Origin: Ursus arctos
Lineage: Eukaryota > Chordata > Mammalia > Carnivora > Ursidae
Length of the DNA stretch: 64,000 nt
Assembly: GCF_023065955.2 (NCBI RefSeq)
Contig: NW_026622930.1
Location: 16,593,449-16,657,448, forward strand
Direction: 5' to 3'
A program made the position numbers and the translations under genes. Below the pieces are notes generated by a model. It saw nothing but the letters and a program-made list of their open reading frames with translations. It ran no database searches and was not told the DNA's origin. Positions 1 to 10,720 of this stretch are shown here, piece by piece. Position 1 is the first letter of the stretch. Each line of letters begins with the position of its first letter.

Positions 1-1420
1 AAAAAAAAAAATACAGTATTTGCAAAGATTCATGCAATGTACGACCCATATATCTGACCTAAAGAAAATATTTAAGAATGAATTCTACAAAATATCATGT
101 GGGGCAAAGAGCTCAATAGAGAAGTGGGATCAGAACATAAATACACGTTAGTCTAGACAATTTCTATTTTTTAAAAAAGCCCAGATATTGGTAATTTTAC
201 ACAGTTCAAATCCTTTCAACACATAGGGGCTGAAGAATGAATGGGAAGGAGAGACGGGGAGAGTTAAAATATTTTAAAGATTTTATTGTAATGAGTTGGG
301 AGAGAACAGTAGGAGGAAAAATAGAGCATTTTTACTGAAAGGAATAGAGGGCATCTTGTTTTCAAAGAATGGTAAAGAAATGTGTGCTTGCTTTGAATTA
401 TCAGAAAAGGAAGTTAATGGCTAAAAGAAAACAGAATAAACAGTAACTTGAAAACATGAGCAAAATAAATAGAAAGAAAAAGGAAAATGAACAAACAAAA
501 ACCTACACAGTAACCCTCAAGTAAGATGGGAAGAATAAGGCAATTTTTTTACATCCAATGAAAATGCCCCCCCCCCCATTAAAGGACTATGTGACTGTGT
601 TAACAAACAAAACACAATCTGTGTGCTTCATGAGAAATAAACTTAGAAGTCTGCAAAACTGACACACTGGGCTGCTGTTTGGCCTCATGTCATCTCTGAT
701 GCTCATTTCTGTCAGAGTGTACCCATGACTGGCCACCCAAGAGCATCATCTCTCACCCAGTCCTGAGTCCAAGCCCATGGTACTGTCTGGCTGAGGATGA
801 TGGCTGGTTGCCAGAAATCCGGATGGGAAAAGACTCAGGATGGAGATGAGTTTATGTGTTGTGTAAAGTAAAATATCTTAAAGACTAATTAAGTGAAGCT
901 TTAACTTTTAGGTTTCCTGAAACTGCCTACATCAAAATGGCCACTACACATGGTTTCTTCCAAATGTCATGTATACAGTAACTTCAGCTGTTCCTTTATA
1001 GTCAATGAGTGAATGAAGTCAATTTGCGAACAGATATTATTTTGTTTCACAGGGTTTTACCAATCAATGAGGCCGTAGGGACAATTACATTTGATAGCTC
1101 AAAGAGCCACAGAGACAGAAATAACCCAGTTTTTAAAACATGACACATAATGACCTTCACAGTGCAGTGCAAGGATGAAGGTTATGGAGTTCACTCGAGA
1201 AGGGTAAGAACTAGAAATGATAGAAATGTAGGGAGGGGAAAGTCCAGATCTCATTCTTAGAATTTATGTAGGCCATCTCTCCAGTTCTAAAATGTTTTGG
1301 TAAGCTACTAAGTAACGGCATAAAGGGCTACTTTTAACTATGTTCATCTATTTCCTATGCTCCTTCACCCTAGGGTTCAGTGTCCTTATGTTAAAAAATT
1401 CCAATATATAATACACTACA
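1..1420. other. Unassigned AT-rich noncoding sequence
   Basis: The first 11 bases are a poly-A run cut by the window edge, which could be the tail of a retroelement lying outside. The rest is AT-rich with short homopolymers, including a C run near 567-577. I recognise no repeat family and no open frame with coding character. Confidence 0.5.
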
Positions 1421-1800
1421 GTAGCATCTTAGGGCTGCCATAGCACATGACCACGAGATGGGTGTTTAAACCAACACAAGTGTATTGTTTCACAGTTCTG
1501 AAGGTTAGAAGTCCTAAATCAAGGTGTCAGCAGGGCTCTGCTCGCCCTGAAAGCTTCAGCGGAGACTCTGTTCCGTGCCTTTCTGTTAGTTTCCATTGTC
1601 GCCAATAAAGCTGCCCCTTGTCACACGGCATTTTCCCTGTATGCCTGTGTCTCTTCTCTTTACAGGACTCCAATCATACTGGATTAAGGGTCTGCCTTAT
1701 CTCTATGATTTCATCTTATTTAACCAATTAAACTTCAATTAGCTTATTTCCAAATAAGGTCACATTCTGAGATTCCAGGAATGATACAATTTAGCAGTAT
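1421..1800 (-). mobile_element. MLT1-type LTR (ERVL-MaLR), antisense
   Basis: Seen: the block begins with an LTR-like edge followed by agggctgcca, then a region matching the 'ttcacagttctgaaggttag' consensus, and ends with ccaaataaggtcacattctg. Reverse-complemented, these follow the order of the MLT1 solo LTR: a polyadenylation region, then a central part, then a 5' edge. The copy is highly diverged, as expected of a pre-carnivoran insertion. No internal retroviral genes adjoin it. The subfamily (C/D-like) is not resolved. Confidence 0.7.
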
Positions 1801-1802
1801 GT

Positions 1803-1805
<3 letters not shown>

Positions 1806-1845
<40 letters not shown>
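1806..1845 (+). repeat. (GT)n microsatellite
   Basis: A nearly pure GT dinucleotide run of about 40 bases, directly beside the MLT1 fragment. It is probably length-polymorphic. It also gives alternating purine-pyrimidine sequence capable of Z-DNA. Confidence 0.97.
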
Positions 1846-1846
<1 letters not shown>

Positions 1847-3140
1847 CACTGTCCATCCCAGCACAAGAGGTAACTTAGCTAAATGGTCTTAGTTAACCCC
1901 AGGCATTTGCTTTTAAATACTAACCTCTAACCATGGAATAAAATGCTTTTTTCTACCTGTTAACCTGATTTGGAGTATCAGCGTTTAGAGAGGTAAGAAA
2001 AGGACAGAAGGACTGTCTCAGGTCCTTAGAATGGCAGCATTTGTGCTAGAACCCTCTCTACCTAATTGTTCATTGTTAAGAAGTGTGTGGATATGGCCTC
2101 AGGCCACCCTCTTAATCAAATCGCATAGAGAGCAAGCACATCAGAGAATTCACAATGGCCCGCAGCATAATTGCTTGACCCCACGGTTGGACAGTCTGTA
2201 AGCAGACTTGCAAATTGGCAGCAGAGCTTAAGTGTCAAAAATGGATAGCGGTTTCACAGTGAATTACGTCAGATCACAGAGTGTTGTGCCTTCATCAGCT
2301 GTGACTTACAACGCTGCAAGGGCAGGGAGAAATGGATATCAATATGACCCTTATATTTTTGCACCAAAGTCTCTGTTCAGAAACAAAGACTCTGTTTTCA
2401 GGGCATGATCACAATGGACCTGCTGTTCAAAGACAGGGACACAGATCTTTAAACCCACAGAGGATGAGTGATAGACTAAGGTCTACCTAGCTACTTAATA
2501 ACAGAATCCAAAATGTAACAAAAAAGTTTTGGTTTCCACCGCCCAGCTGTCAGTGTCCAGTCAGCACTCCACCAACACCAGGAAAAAAGAAAAAAAAAAC
2601 AAATTATATAAAGCTCACCATTGATGAAATGGTTCTTGCATTTTAAAACTAAATGAAGAAAAATGTAAAAGAAAAGAATTAAGAGCGAAGGAAGCGTGGG
2701 AGGATTGAACAGGAGTTTGGGACAGACCGAGTTGGTTTTGGCAGAAAGATTGTTGCTGGGATCCCGTGACAGTGGCTACTAGCACATGCTTTGAGCCCCT
2801 TGTTCAACAAATGCTTGTTTGGTTGGTACATTTGCCATTGAAACTACAAAAATGCTCCAGTTGGCTGGCCGTTTACCAAGCTCCTCTTTGGGAGTTCAGC
2901 ATCTGTCAGGTGAATCAGAACAAGGGTTCCACTTACGGGAAGCAGGAGAAAAATGATCTCTAATGAACTGCTAATACCAAGTATTTATCGAGTTCTCCAA
3001 GGCATGTTCAAATCAGACCTAAGTTAAAAGGCTAATATGTGTTTTTGATGATCTGGGAAAAGTATTCACAGAGAAAAACTAGACTGAAATTTTTATCAGC
3101 AAAAACACTTGTTGAAACCATATGAGATAATGAATCTCTT
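1846..3140. other. Unassigned noncoding sequence, possible weak MIR piece
   Basis: Mostly unique-looking sequence. About 1985-2070 faintly resembles the 3' half of an antisense MIR, but not well enough to call. An ATF/CREB-like ttacgtca lies at about 2265-2272 in a less AT-rich stretch (2150-2350). The 65-codon frame at 2766-2963 has no recognisable domain, and I take it as chance. Confidence 0.4.
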
Positions 3141-3300
3141 CCCAAGTGCCTTACCTATGCTGTTATTTAAATCCTCGCAATTATCCTGACCTGAATGCTT
3201 TCTTTCCATTTTACAGAGGAGGAAACACGCTGTGTGAACCCCAGAGATTTGCCCATGGTTATGTCACGAGCATGTTGCACAACTGGAATTAGAAACTACC
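3141..3300 (-). mobile_element. MIR SINE remnant, antisense
   Basis: Contains the diagnostic core ccattttacagaggaggaaa followed by a diverged equivalent of the 'gcccaaggtcacacagc' segment (gcccatggttatgtcacgag). This is the antisense order of MIR (tRNA-derived mammalian-wide SINE). Old and diverged. Confidence 0.75.
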
Positions 3301-3990
3301 GGACTTCAGAGATTTTGCACTTACATCTGTTCTAATGTTTCCCCAGAAGATGATGTGGCTAGAAAAAAAGACTTTGAGGAAGTATTCAGTCCTATCCCTC
3401 CTACTCTACACCTGAGGGCATTTCAGAACCAGGTGTTGAAGCGATTGTACAGAAGTCACACGACAATGTCAGGATACATATTGGTATTCTACTTCCTCGG
3501 AGGAAACATATTTCTTTTTGTAATACTTTTTTAATATGGAAGATACCTAGAGATTTAAATATTTTCTTGTAGAACCAGGACTGAACCGTTATACAGATAG
3601 CCGGTTCCTGGAATATGGAGTTGATAACAAAATGTAGACATTTTATGTCAGAGTAATGTGGGTCAACTGTCATTCCCTACATGTGACATAGTTACATAAT
3701 ATGGAAGGGAACATGTGAAGCCTGCTTTATACAACATTACTGCTCAGTGGCTTTCAAAACAATATTTATTATTTTGGACCTCAGCACAAAAAGTTGATCC
3801 AATTGCACTCCATGGTTCCTTGGCCTTGGTTATCCCCATTCTCTACAAAAAGATTCGTATTTTTCCCCTTACCATCTCCATTCACCTCTGTTGTTCCTGT
3901 TTCCCAAATAAGGACCCACCTTGACTTGTTTCACCTAAGTTCTTAATGTTGCAGCATAATATGACATGCTTTTTGTGTATGTTTTTAATG
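3301..3990. other. Unassigned noncoding sequence
   Basis: No repeat family recognised. The open frames here (3401-3673 minus, 3715-3924 plus) lack any conserved motif and have no flanking splice or promoter context, so they are treated as chance. Confidence 0.4.
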
Positions 3991-4305
3991 CAGTTGACTC
4001 TTGAACAATATGAGTTTGAAGCACATGGGGCCAATTATACACAGATTTTTTAAAATAAATACTGTAAATATATTTTCTTTTCCTTATGATTTTCTTAATA
4101 ACATTCTTTTCTCTAGTTTACATCATTGTAATAGTACACATAACATACAAAGTATGTGTTAATCAACTATGTTATCAGTAAAGTTTCTGGTCAACAGAAG
4201 GCTATTGGTAGATTAAGTTTTTGGGGAGTCAAAGTTACATGTGGATTTTTGACTGTGACGGGGTGCACCCTAACTCCTCCTTCCATGTTGTTCAAGGGTC
4301 AACTG
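3991..4305 (+). mobile_element. Tigger/pogo-type nonautonomous DNA transposon (MITE)
   Basis: Seen: terminal inverted repeats. The left end is cagttgactcttgaacaa; the right end, reverse-complemented, is cagttgacccttgaacaa, one mismatch over 18 bases. The interior matches the known short Tigger-type element (atgattttcttaataacatt; ttaagtttttggggagtcaa). It has no transposase, so it was mobilised in trans by an autonomous Tigger. The expected TA target duplication is not clean on either side. Subfamily assignment (Tigger2-like) is from memory. Confidence 0.85.
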
Positions 4306-5164
4306 TCTACATAAATAAAATTGTGGCACAAAATTTATTCTCTTTTCTCACTCAACATTTAATTGTAAAGGATTTCAAACAGTATTTACGGCAAAGTTGT
4401 AAGGATTTTACATCCATCATCCTTATGCCTGTTATTCAGATTCAATTGTTAATATTTTCTGTCCATCTATTCATCCCTCTATCTGTCCATTAAACTATCA
4501 TATATTGAGATCATTTCAAAGTCCACTGCAGATATCATTACCTTTCTGCCTGAATGTATCAGTATGTATAGTGTTACCTAGAGTGACGGGAGCAGAGGGG
4601 AACGTTTCCTTCCAGGGAGATAGGGAGCCCTCATACTCTGTGCTGTGCATATCACCTTTGGGAATAACTTCCCCTGTTGTAGGCTCCCCTTTCTTTGTTC
4701 TGCTTAAGTGTGTGCATCATATGAAACCTATCAACTCACTGCTCTATCTGCTCCTGGAAGGGAGGGAACATGATTCTTCACCTGCAGTATAAGAAGAGTA
4801 TGTGCAGACCATCTTCCTGCTGTGGCTGTGGGATGAGACCCACTGGCCATGGGTGACCTATGTTCTGTCTTGTTCTATGTGAGTAAAGCACTGTTCCATC
4901 AGGTGCCTGTGTAAGTCATATCTTTCTTGGCATCTCCAACATCTGTGAACCATGCAGGGGGTGGCCATCTTGGAATTGCTGCTCCTGGTGGGAGGTAACA
5001 AGTGTCACTTGCTTGACCTTTCCCTTATCCCTTGCTTTTCTCAGTGATATGCAGATGCATACACTTTCCTTTAACTTCACCAGTATCTCTAGAATTAGGC
5101 CAGAGAGGGTCATACTAACCCATGATTAATTTCCATCTTGTTGAGAGTTCAATATTGAAATGAA
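4306..5164. other. Unassigned noncoding sequence
   Basis: Contains 4560-5110, somewhat richer in GC than its surroundings, but no family, exon or regulatory architecture that I can name. The frames at 4221-4493 and 4505-4792 arise from the MITE end and flanking DNA. Confidence 0.4.
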
Positions 5165-5409
5165 AAGTGTTTCATTTATTTTTATAGTCCTGATTACAAT
5201 TACAAAACTTTTTGTCTATTTTATCACTAATTTTGGAAATTTTATCTAAAATTACAGATTTTCCTCTTCAAAATAGACTAATATCCCATTGGATAAATGT
5301 ACCATGGCTAATTTAACCATATACGTAGTTTGGGAATTTGAGCTTCCATCATTTGGAAATGATGCTGCAATGAACGGTTTTTGTTTTGTTTTGTTTTATT
5401 TTATCTACA

Positions 5410-5930
5410 TGTTCTAGTTTTCTGTGTAATAGAGTACCACATATTTGTTGGCTTAAAGCAACAGAAATTTATCCTCTCACAGTCCTGGGGGTCAGAGGTC
5501 CAAAATCAATATCACTGGGTCAGATTCAAAGCGCTGGCAGAATTGTGCTCCCTCTGAAGGTTCTAAGACGGGATCCACACCTTCCCTCTTCCAGCTTGTG
5601 TTGTGTGGTCTGCCAGCCAGCGTTCCCCAGTAAATGTCACATCACTGCAGTCTTCAAGGTGAACATCTTCAAATCTCTCTCTGCTCCGAGGTCACATCAC
5701 CACCCCCTGTGTGTGCATGTGCGTGTGTGTGTGTGTCTCCCTCCACTTCACACTTATAAAGATGCCTGTGGTAAGGTGTAGGGCCTGCTGGATATTCCAG
5801 GATAATACCCTGGTCTCAAGATCCACGATTTCATCACACCTGCAAAGTCCTTACCACAGAAGGCAATATTTACAAGTTCTGGGAATTGGGATATGATATC
5901 ATTGGGGGTCACAATTCAGGCTTTTACACA
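5410..5930 (-). mobile_element. MLT1-type LTR (ERVL-MaLR), antisense
   Basis: Seen: starts tgttctagttttctgtgtaa, continues with gcaacagaaatttatcctct and gctccctctgaaggttct, and ends with ggggtcacaattcaggc and a terminal ttacaca. This is the antisense order of an MLT1 LTR. A short GT/GC-rich run (about 5707-5740) lies inside. The 131-codon frame at 5386-5781 falls within this LTR and is not a gene. Confidence 0.72.
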
Positions 5931-6090
5931 ATATTTATAGTTTTACTTGTAATTTCTTTTCAAGATTAGCAAAACTAGATCAATGGGGAGAAAACTTTAA
6001 GGCCCCGATATATACTGCCAGCGTATTTTTCAAAGTCAGTGCTCTTATTTACACCCACTCTGACAATATATGACAGCATCTTTTTCACTG

Positions 6091-6320
6091 ACAAGCTGTC
6101 TGCATTTTTTTTTTAAGATTTTATTTATTTATTGGACAGAGATGGAGACAGCCAGCGAGAGAGGGAACACAAGCAGGGGGAGTGGGAGAGGAAGAAGCAG
6201 GCTCATAGCAGAAGAGCCTGATGTGGGGCTCGATCCCAGATCGCCGGGATCACGCCCTGAGCCGAAGGCAGACGCTTAACCGCTGTGCCACCCAGGCGCC
6301 CCACAAGCTGTCTGCATTTT
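6091..6320 (-). mobile_element. Carnivore tRNA-derived SINE with 18-bp target duplication
   Basis: The element proper is about 6109-6302, reversed: poly-T and aagattttatttatttattg on the left, head ggcgcc on the right. It carries the young gcacagcggttaagcg body type. Perfect direct repeats acaagctgtctgcatttt flank it at 6091-6108 and 6303-6320, proving L1-driven insertion. The tRNA-like head supplies the Pol III A and B boxes. Low divergence suggests a recent, bear-lineage insertion. Confidence 0.96.
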
Positions 6321-6480
6321 GAACTACTATTTCAGGTGAGAAATAGAATATGAATTGTATCTTCTTGATTATTAGTAAGGAGGAATAATTTTCTGTTTCC
6401 TTCCTCATGAATTTTCTGCATTTTAAGTATTATATGTGGTTAGCTGCTTTTCCTCAGTACGTGGTACAGTTTTTAAAATG

Positions 6481-6980
6481 GATTATTATTGACAGAACAT
6501 TTTAAGTTTACATAGACTGATCCAGGCTTTTATCTTTTCTTGGTGCCTTTCACTTCTAAGCTTAGGAGTACCTCTCTTCTCCAGAGAGCAGGGGCATTGG
6601 GCATCAATGCTATTGCCTTCAGGGTTTTGTTTGTTTGTTTGTTTTGTTTTTGTTTTTGTTTTATTTAATTGTACTTAAAATGAGCTATGAGAATGGACCC
6701 AATAGAAGACAAAAATCACATACTGCCCTCATTCACAAATTCAGTGAATAAAAATATAAGGAAAAATATTGAAAATTTTCTGCTAAAGCATAAAAACGGT
6801 ATATCCTTTCTGAGTCCTCTGGCTTTGTAACTGAAGAGGTATTCCTGTCCATATTTTAGGGAAATGTTTTGTAATCGTCACTTGAAAATTGATATGATGA
6901 TATAAATCATAATTTCTATCTATAATGTACTAGTCTCAAATTCATTTCTACACATATTTATTGAATCCTTGTTATGTATA
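6481..6980. other. Unassigned AT-rich sequence with T/G-rich run
   Basis: About 6624-6664 is a degenerate (TTTG)n run that could be the end of an antisense poly-A tail. Nothing else is assigned. Confidence 0.45.
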
Positions 6981-7352
6981 TGCTTTGGACTGAACTGTGT
7001 CCCCCCTCAAATTCACATGTTGAAGTCCTAACCCCCAACATGACTATATTTGGAGATGGAGCCTTTAAGGAGTTAATGAAGGTTACATGCAGTCCTAAGG
7101 GTGGAACTCTGATTCAATAGGACTGGTATCCTCATAAGAAGAGGATGAGACACCAAAGATGTCTCTGTCTGTGTGCACAGAGGAAAGCCATGTGGGACAC
7201 AGTGAAAAGGTGACCATGCCAAGCCTGGAAGAAACCAGAGCTGCTGCCACCTTGACCTTGAACTTCCAGCCTCCAGAACATGAGAAAATAAATTGTGTAA
7301 GCCACCCCATCTGCAATATTTTGTTGTGGTAGCCTGAGCAGACTAATATGCT
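6981..7352 (+). mobile_element. MLT1A-like solo LTR (ERVL-MaLR)
   Basis: Seen: start tgctttggactgaactgtgt, then caaattcacatgttgaagtc and atatttggagatggagcc, a polyadenylation region gagaaaataaattgtg, and the end cctgagcagactaatatg. The order and near-complete length (about 370 bases) fit MLT1A. A candidate 5-bp target duplication gtata sits at 6976-6980 and 7353-7357. No internal region or partner LTR is present, so it is a solo LTR left by recombination. Confidence 0.88.
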
Positions 7353-8210
7353 GTATATACTATAAATAACAGAATGATATTTGAATAATCTCACTTGATT
7401 TTTAGAACCTCTCAGTTCTTTTGGGACTGCCACTCAGTGAAACCTAAAACATGGTATATTGTCTTCTATATACGCACTCACATGCAATTTACTCATGGAG
7501 TCTAAGTGTATGTGTGTCTGCTTCTCTTTACTTCTCCTAATCAAGTATTTCTAACCAGGTACTTGCCCATTGTATTTATAGATAAAGGTTGTCTGAATGA
7601 AAAAGGCACTCCTGACTATGAAGAAGAAAGACTAAATTTAGTTTATTTTGAGAAGTTAAAAAAAAATGTGTTCCCAGGACATTTGAGAAAAATATCTTTG
7701 CAAAAAAAAAAAAAAGAAAAGAAAAGAAAGGAAAGGAAGGAAGGAAGAAAAAAAGAAACCAAAAACCAAAAGCCTACAGCTGCAACATTTTGCTTACTTA
7801 GGCATTTCCTTAATGTCCCTCTCTCTGCGATGAAAGGCATTTGACTCAAAAATCAGTTCTTTAAAACCTTTTCCTTCACTTCTTCAATAAGGTCTATTTT
7901 TTCATTTCTCACTACGGTGTTATTGGATTCATAACAGCAGTTCTGCATAGTATCATTTACCTGTAAGCTAAACCAGCAAATTCTAAGAGTTTCAAATTAT
8001 GAAATCTGATTTGGTAGCTTTATGCGAAAATGAGAATCAGATGGAAAATAAAAATGTGCCAAGATGCACCACTAGGTATCATTTTCTTATAAGCAGAAAT
8101 TTCATTGCTGGAGTAAGAATGCATAAATTGTGATAGTGCCAATCATAGGCTCTAACATTACAAGGGAATTGTTTAAAATTCTATTCTATAGAGAAGAATA
8201 TTAAGATTTA
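7353..8210. other. Unassigned sequence with (A)n/(GAAA)/(GGAA) run
   Basis: The only named structure is a purine run at about 7700-7757 (poly-A passing into GAAA and GGAA units), which resembles a decayed retroelement tail. No head for it is recognisable to the left. The overlapping frames at 7506-7844 and 7643-7849 are created by this run. Confidence 0.5.
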
Positions 8211-8400
8211 GAGAGACATGATACCATAGAAAGAGCACAAGTTATGAATCACAAGTTATGAACTGGCTTTATGGGCCAGTTACACCAATTATAACGAAAG
8301 GATCTTAGACAATGCCCTTAACTTTCTGAGCCTTGGTTTCCTCTGATTACTAAGGTGATTTGTTAGAAAATAGATATGCTATATCATACTAGGTAATGAA
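8211..8400 (+). mobile_element. MIR SINE remnant, sense
   Basis: Seen: ccatagaaagagcac, then a poorly matched middle, then cttaactttctgagccttgg and tttcctctgattac, in the order of sense MIR (tRNA head, core, tail). Diverged. Confidence 0.68.
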
Positions 8401-8404
8401 CAGT

Positions 8405-8940
8405 TTGTGTGGAAAACAGAAACAACGGTAGGTATTTCCATTAAGAAGGGATTTTAATACAAAGAATTAGAATCTTGTGAAACTGTTAGGTGAGTGGGGA
8501 CAGAGAAGATCAGGGAACCTGCTGCTGCCTTTCCAGAAACCCTTATGAGCAGAAATCACCGTCAACCCCAAACAAGGCTCTTGGCATCAACTAGGTTGAT
8601 TCACATGCTGACACTTGCAATCTGTTAGCAAAAATCTCCTGTTTGCCATCTTTCAAAGCTTTCACACCTCCACACTGAAGTCAAGGTAACTTTCCATTCT
8701 TCTCATCCTATCAAATCTTTAACAAGAGTTTTCCATTTGCAGGACATAAACTGGAACCCTGCCTCTGAGAGAGTCTAGAAAATATAGGTTCCAGGCTTCC
8801 AACTCCTCTTACAGAGACGACAGTAGAGGTCAGTGTGGGAATGGGTTTCAGGTTCCAAGAGACAATTGATAAAATAGACTAACTCCTCTTAGAAGGCACT
8901 CAGAACATCCAGTCTGCCCACTGGCTTTATCTGCTTTACC
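8405..8940 (-). mobile_element. Possible ERV LTR-like remnant
   Basis: The passage from gaacagtttgtgtggaaaac through a 'ttttaatacaaagaattag' section to a CT-rich right part has the feel of an antisense ERVL-class LTR, but I cannot place its ends or family. It may equally be unique sequence. Confidence 0.3.
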
Positions 8941-9089
8941 TACATAATGTAATTCAAATCCATTTCAATTTGATCTCTCTACACTGCAACCACCAGTAAT
9001 TCAAGACAACATTGCTTCTCACGCAAACTATTACAATATTTATCTTGTTTCCTCTTCCCACATTGCTCTCTGTATGACCCCTAATAAGT

Positions 9090-9400
9090 TTGGTTATAAT
9101 GTGGTTCCAAACAATTCCAAAATTGCAGTGGCTTAACCCAACTAGTATTCATTTCATGCTCTTGTTACATGCTTCTTATGGATTTTCAGGGGACTCTGCT
9201 GCATATAGTCATTTAGGGCCACAGGCTGGCTGGGACTCTGCCATCTTACAGAAGCAGTATCTGGAGCATTCAGCCTCCACCACAGCTGTGGTGCAAAATG
9301 TGAAGGACTGGAGACATGTTCATGGGGGATTTTGCTGACTAAGCCCACTAGTGACACAGCCCCATTCAACTCCAAGAAATATGAAAAATGGAATATCGGA
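9090..9400 (-). mobile_element. Ancient interspersed repeat, LTR-like, family unresolved
   Basis: Contains cagtggcttaacccaac, tattcatttcatgctc and later agtatctggagcattc and cactagtgacacagcccc. These match a mammalian-wide repeat with an LTR-type ending that I remember but cannot name securely. The 82- and 87-codon frames on the two strands lie inside it and are not genes. Confidence 0.42.
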
Positions 9401-9639
9401 TTGAAACTACTATTCATGCCATGCTTCTTATAATCAGCTTTCTATATTTCATCCGAATTAATACTTATAAGATAAAAGTCAGATTATATCATTTTTAGGC
9501 TTAAAAACATTATGATATACCCTTTGCACATAAAATAGAACCAATACCTTTGTTTTAGCTTGCTCACTGCAGTCCGAGATGTTGTGGGTGGTGTTTTTGT
9601 TTTTGTTTTTAATGTTCTTTAAACATGCCAAGATGTTCC

Positions 9640-9960
9640 TGACCTAGGGCTTTGCACCTGCCATTCCTTCTGAGTAGAACTGTTTTCAGTGAGATTTTTG
9701 CATGACTAGTTCATTCTCGTTCGTCAGGACTCAGCTTAAATGTCAACCCGCACACTTTACTCTCCAGTATAGCAGCTATATATCACTGTTCACAATCTGT
9801 AAATTGTTTACAAGTTTACTGTTTGTCTTCAAACCCTTTAAAAGAAACTTCATGAGGGCAAAGACCATTTCAGTCTGATTTTAGCCTTGTCCCCAGTGCA
9901 TAGAATAAGAGTCTGACCTAAGAAAATCACCCCAGCAATATATGTTGAGTAAAAATACAA
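9640..9960 (+). mobile_element. L2 LINE 3' end, sense
   Basis: Seen: ggctttgcacctgccattcc, then caggactcagcttaaatgtc, then atgagggcaaagacc and cccagtgcatagaa, which is the 3' order of L2. No ORF is preserved. Confidence 0.75.
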
Positions 9961-10504
9961 ATCAATAAACTGCATGTATCATTATTGACTGAAGTGGTTA
10001 AAAAGGGATTAGTACAAATTAGCGTGCAATTTTAGATATGGATTAATCTGAGGCTATCTCTTTATTTGTCTTTCTTTAAGAGTAAGGCAAATTTGAAGGT
10101 TCTACACATTTTCTCATTAAAGAGTGCTATCTGATGATAATTTTTGTCTGTCTTACAAACACACACAGGCACATGCACATCTCATTAGAAAGCTGTATGC
10201 TAACCTATAGCAAACAGGAAACAAATAAGCTAAACCAAAAGCACTGATTTGCTAATCCAAGTGCATTGTGCCTCAAAACACAAATTTTCATATTTAGCCA
10301 TTAGCTAATATCTGTTCCTAAGAATGTATCATTTTTGTCTTCGTCCAATGAAAGCTAACTTTTTTCTCTCTTGTACACATGCTCCTACTGCATAACATTT
10401 AGCCACTGGGTGCTAATTAGATTATTAAAGTAATATCTGGAAAATCATGGCAGCTTAGCATTTGCATGGGTTACTACCAAGCCAGTCATCCTTAGTATTT
10501 TATT
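9961..10504. other. Repeat-free block, candidate conserved noncoding element
   Basis: No repeat recognised. About 10180-10500 is dense in homeodomain-type cores (gctaattagattattaaag at 10412-10430) and contains the octamer atttgcat (POU-type) at about 10461-10468. That style is common in developmental enhancers, but base composition alone can produce it. Inference only. Confidence 0.3.
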
Positions 10505-10720
10505 AATGAAGTGAGGTTTGGTGGTAGAGAAGCATGAGCACATACTCGGACTCAGAAAAACCTGAGTTCCAAGCAGGGCTTTGCCTCTTCGAGCTGTGTG
10601 ATACTAGGCAAGTTACTCTGTGGCTCCAGATTTACGTCTATAGTATTTCAAAGTATTAGGAGGTGTTCTGAAACATTCTTGAATAATGTATCTGGAGTAT
10701 CACTGTTCCTGTCTCAACAA
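10505..10720 (+). mobile_element. MIR SINE remnant, sense
   Basis: Seen: gtggtagagaagcatgagca, then cctgagttccaagcagggct, then gagctgtgtgatactaggca and agttactctgtggctcc. This is the sense order of MIR and fairly well preserved in the core. Confidence 0.82.

Larger units (their letters stand above)
5165..6480 (-). mobile_element. Old L1M-like LINE remnant, antisense, split by an LTR and a SINE
   Basis: Sequence at 5240-5400, 5931-6090 and 6321-6450 reads like the antisense 3' part of an ancient L1 (for example a gctgcaatgaacgg segment, then tatactgccagcgta, then tacacccactctgac). The LTR at 5410-5930 and the SINE at 6109-6302 interrupt it. Divergence is high, so the boundaries are approximate and L2 or HAL1 remain possible. 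Confidence 0.42.

Noticed and set aside
5386..5781. 131-codon plus-strand frame
   Set aside because: Lies in an antisense MLT1 LTR and crosses a GT-rich run; no retroviral or host domain.
1421..5930. The two antisense MLT1 LTRs as the ends of one provirus
   Set aside because: Their internal sequences differ too much, no gag/pol-like text lies between them, and a Tigger MITE occupies the interval.
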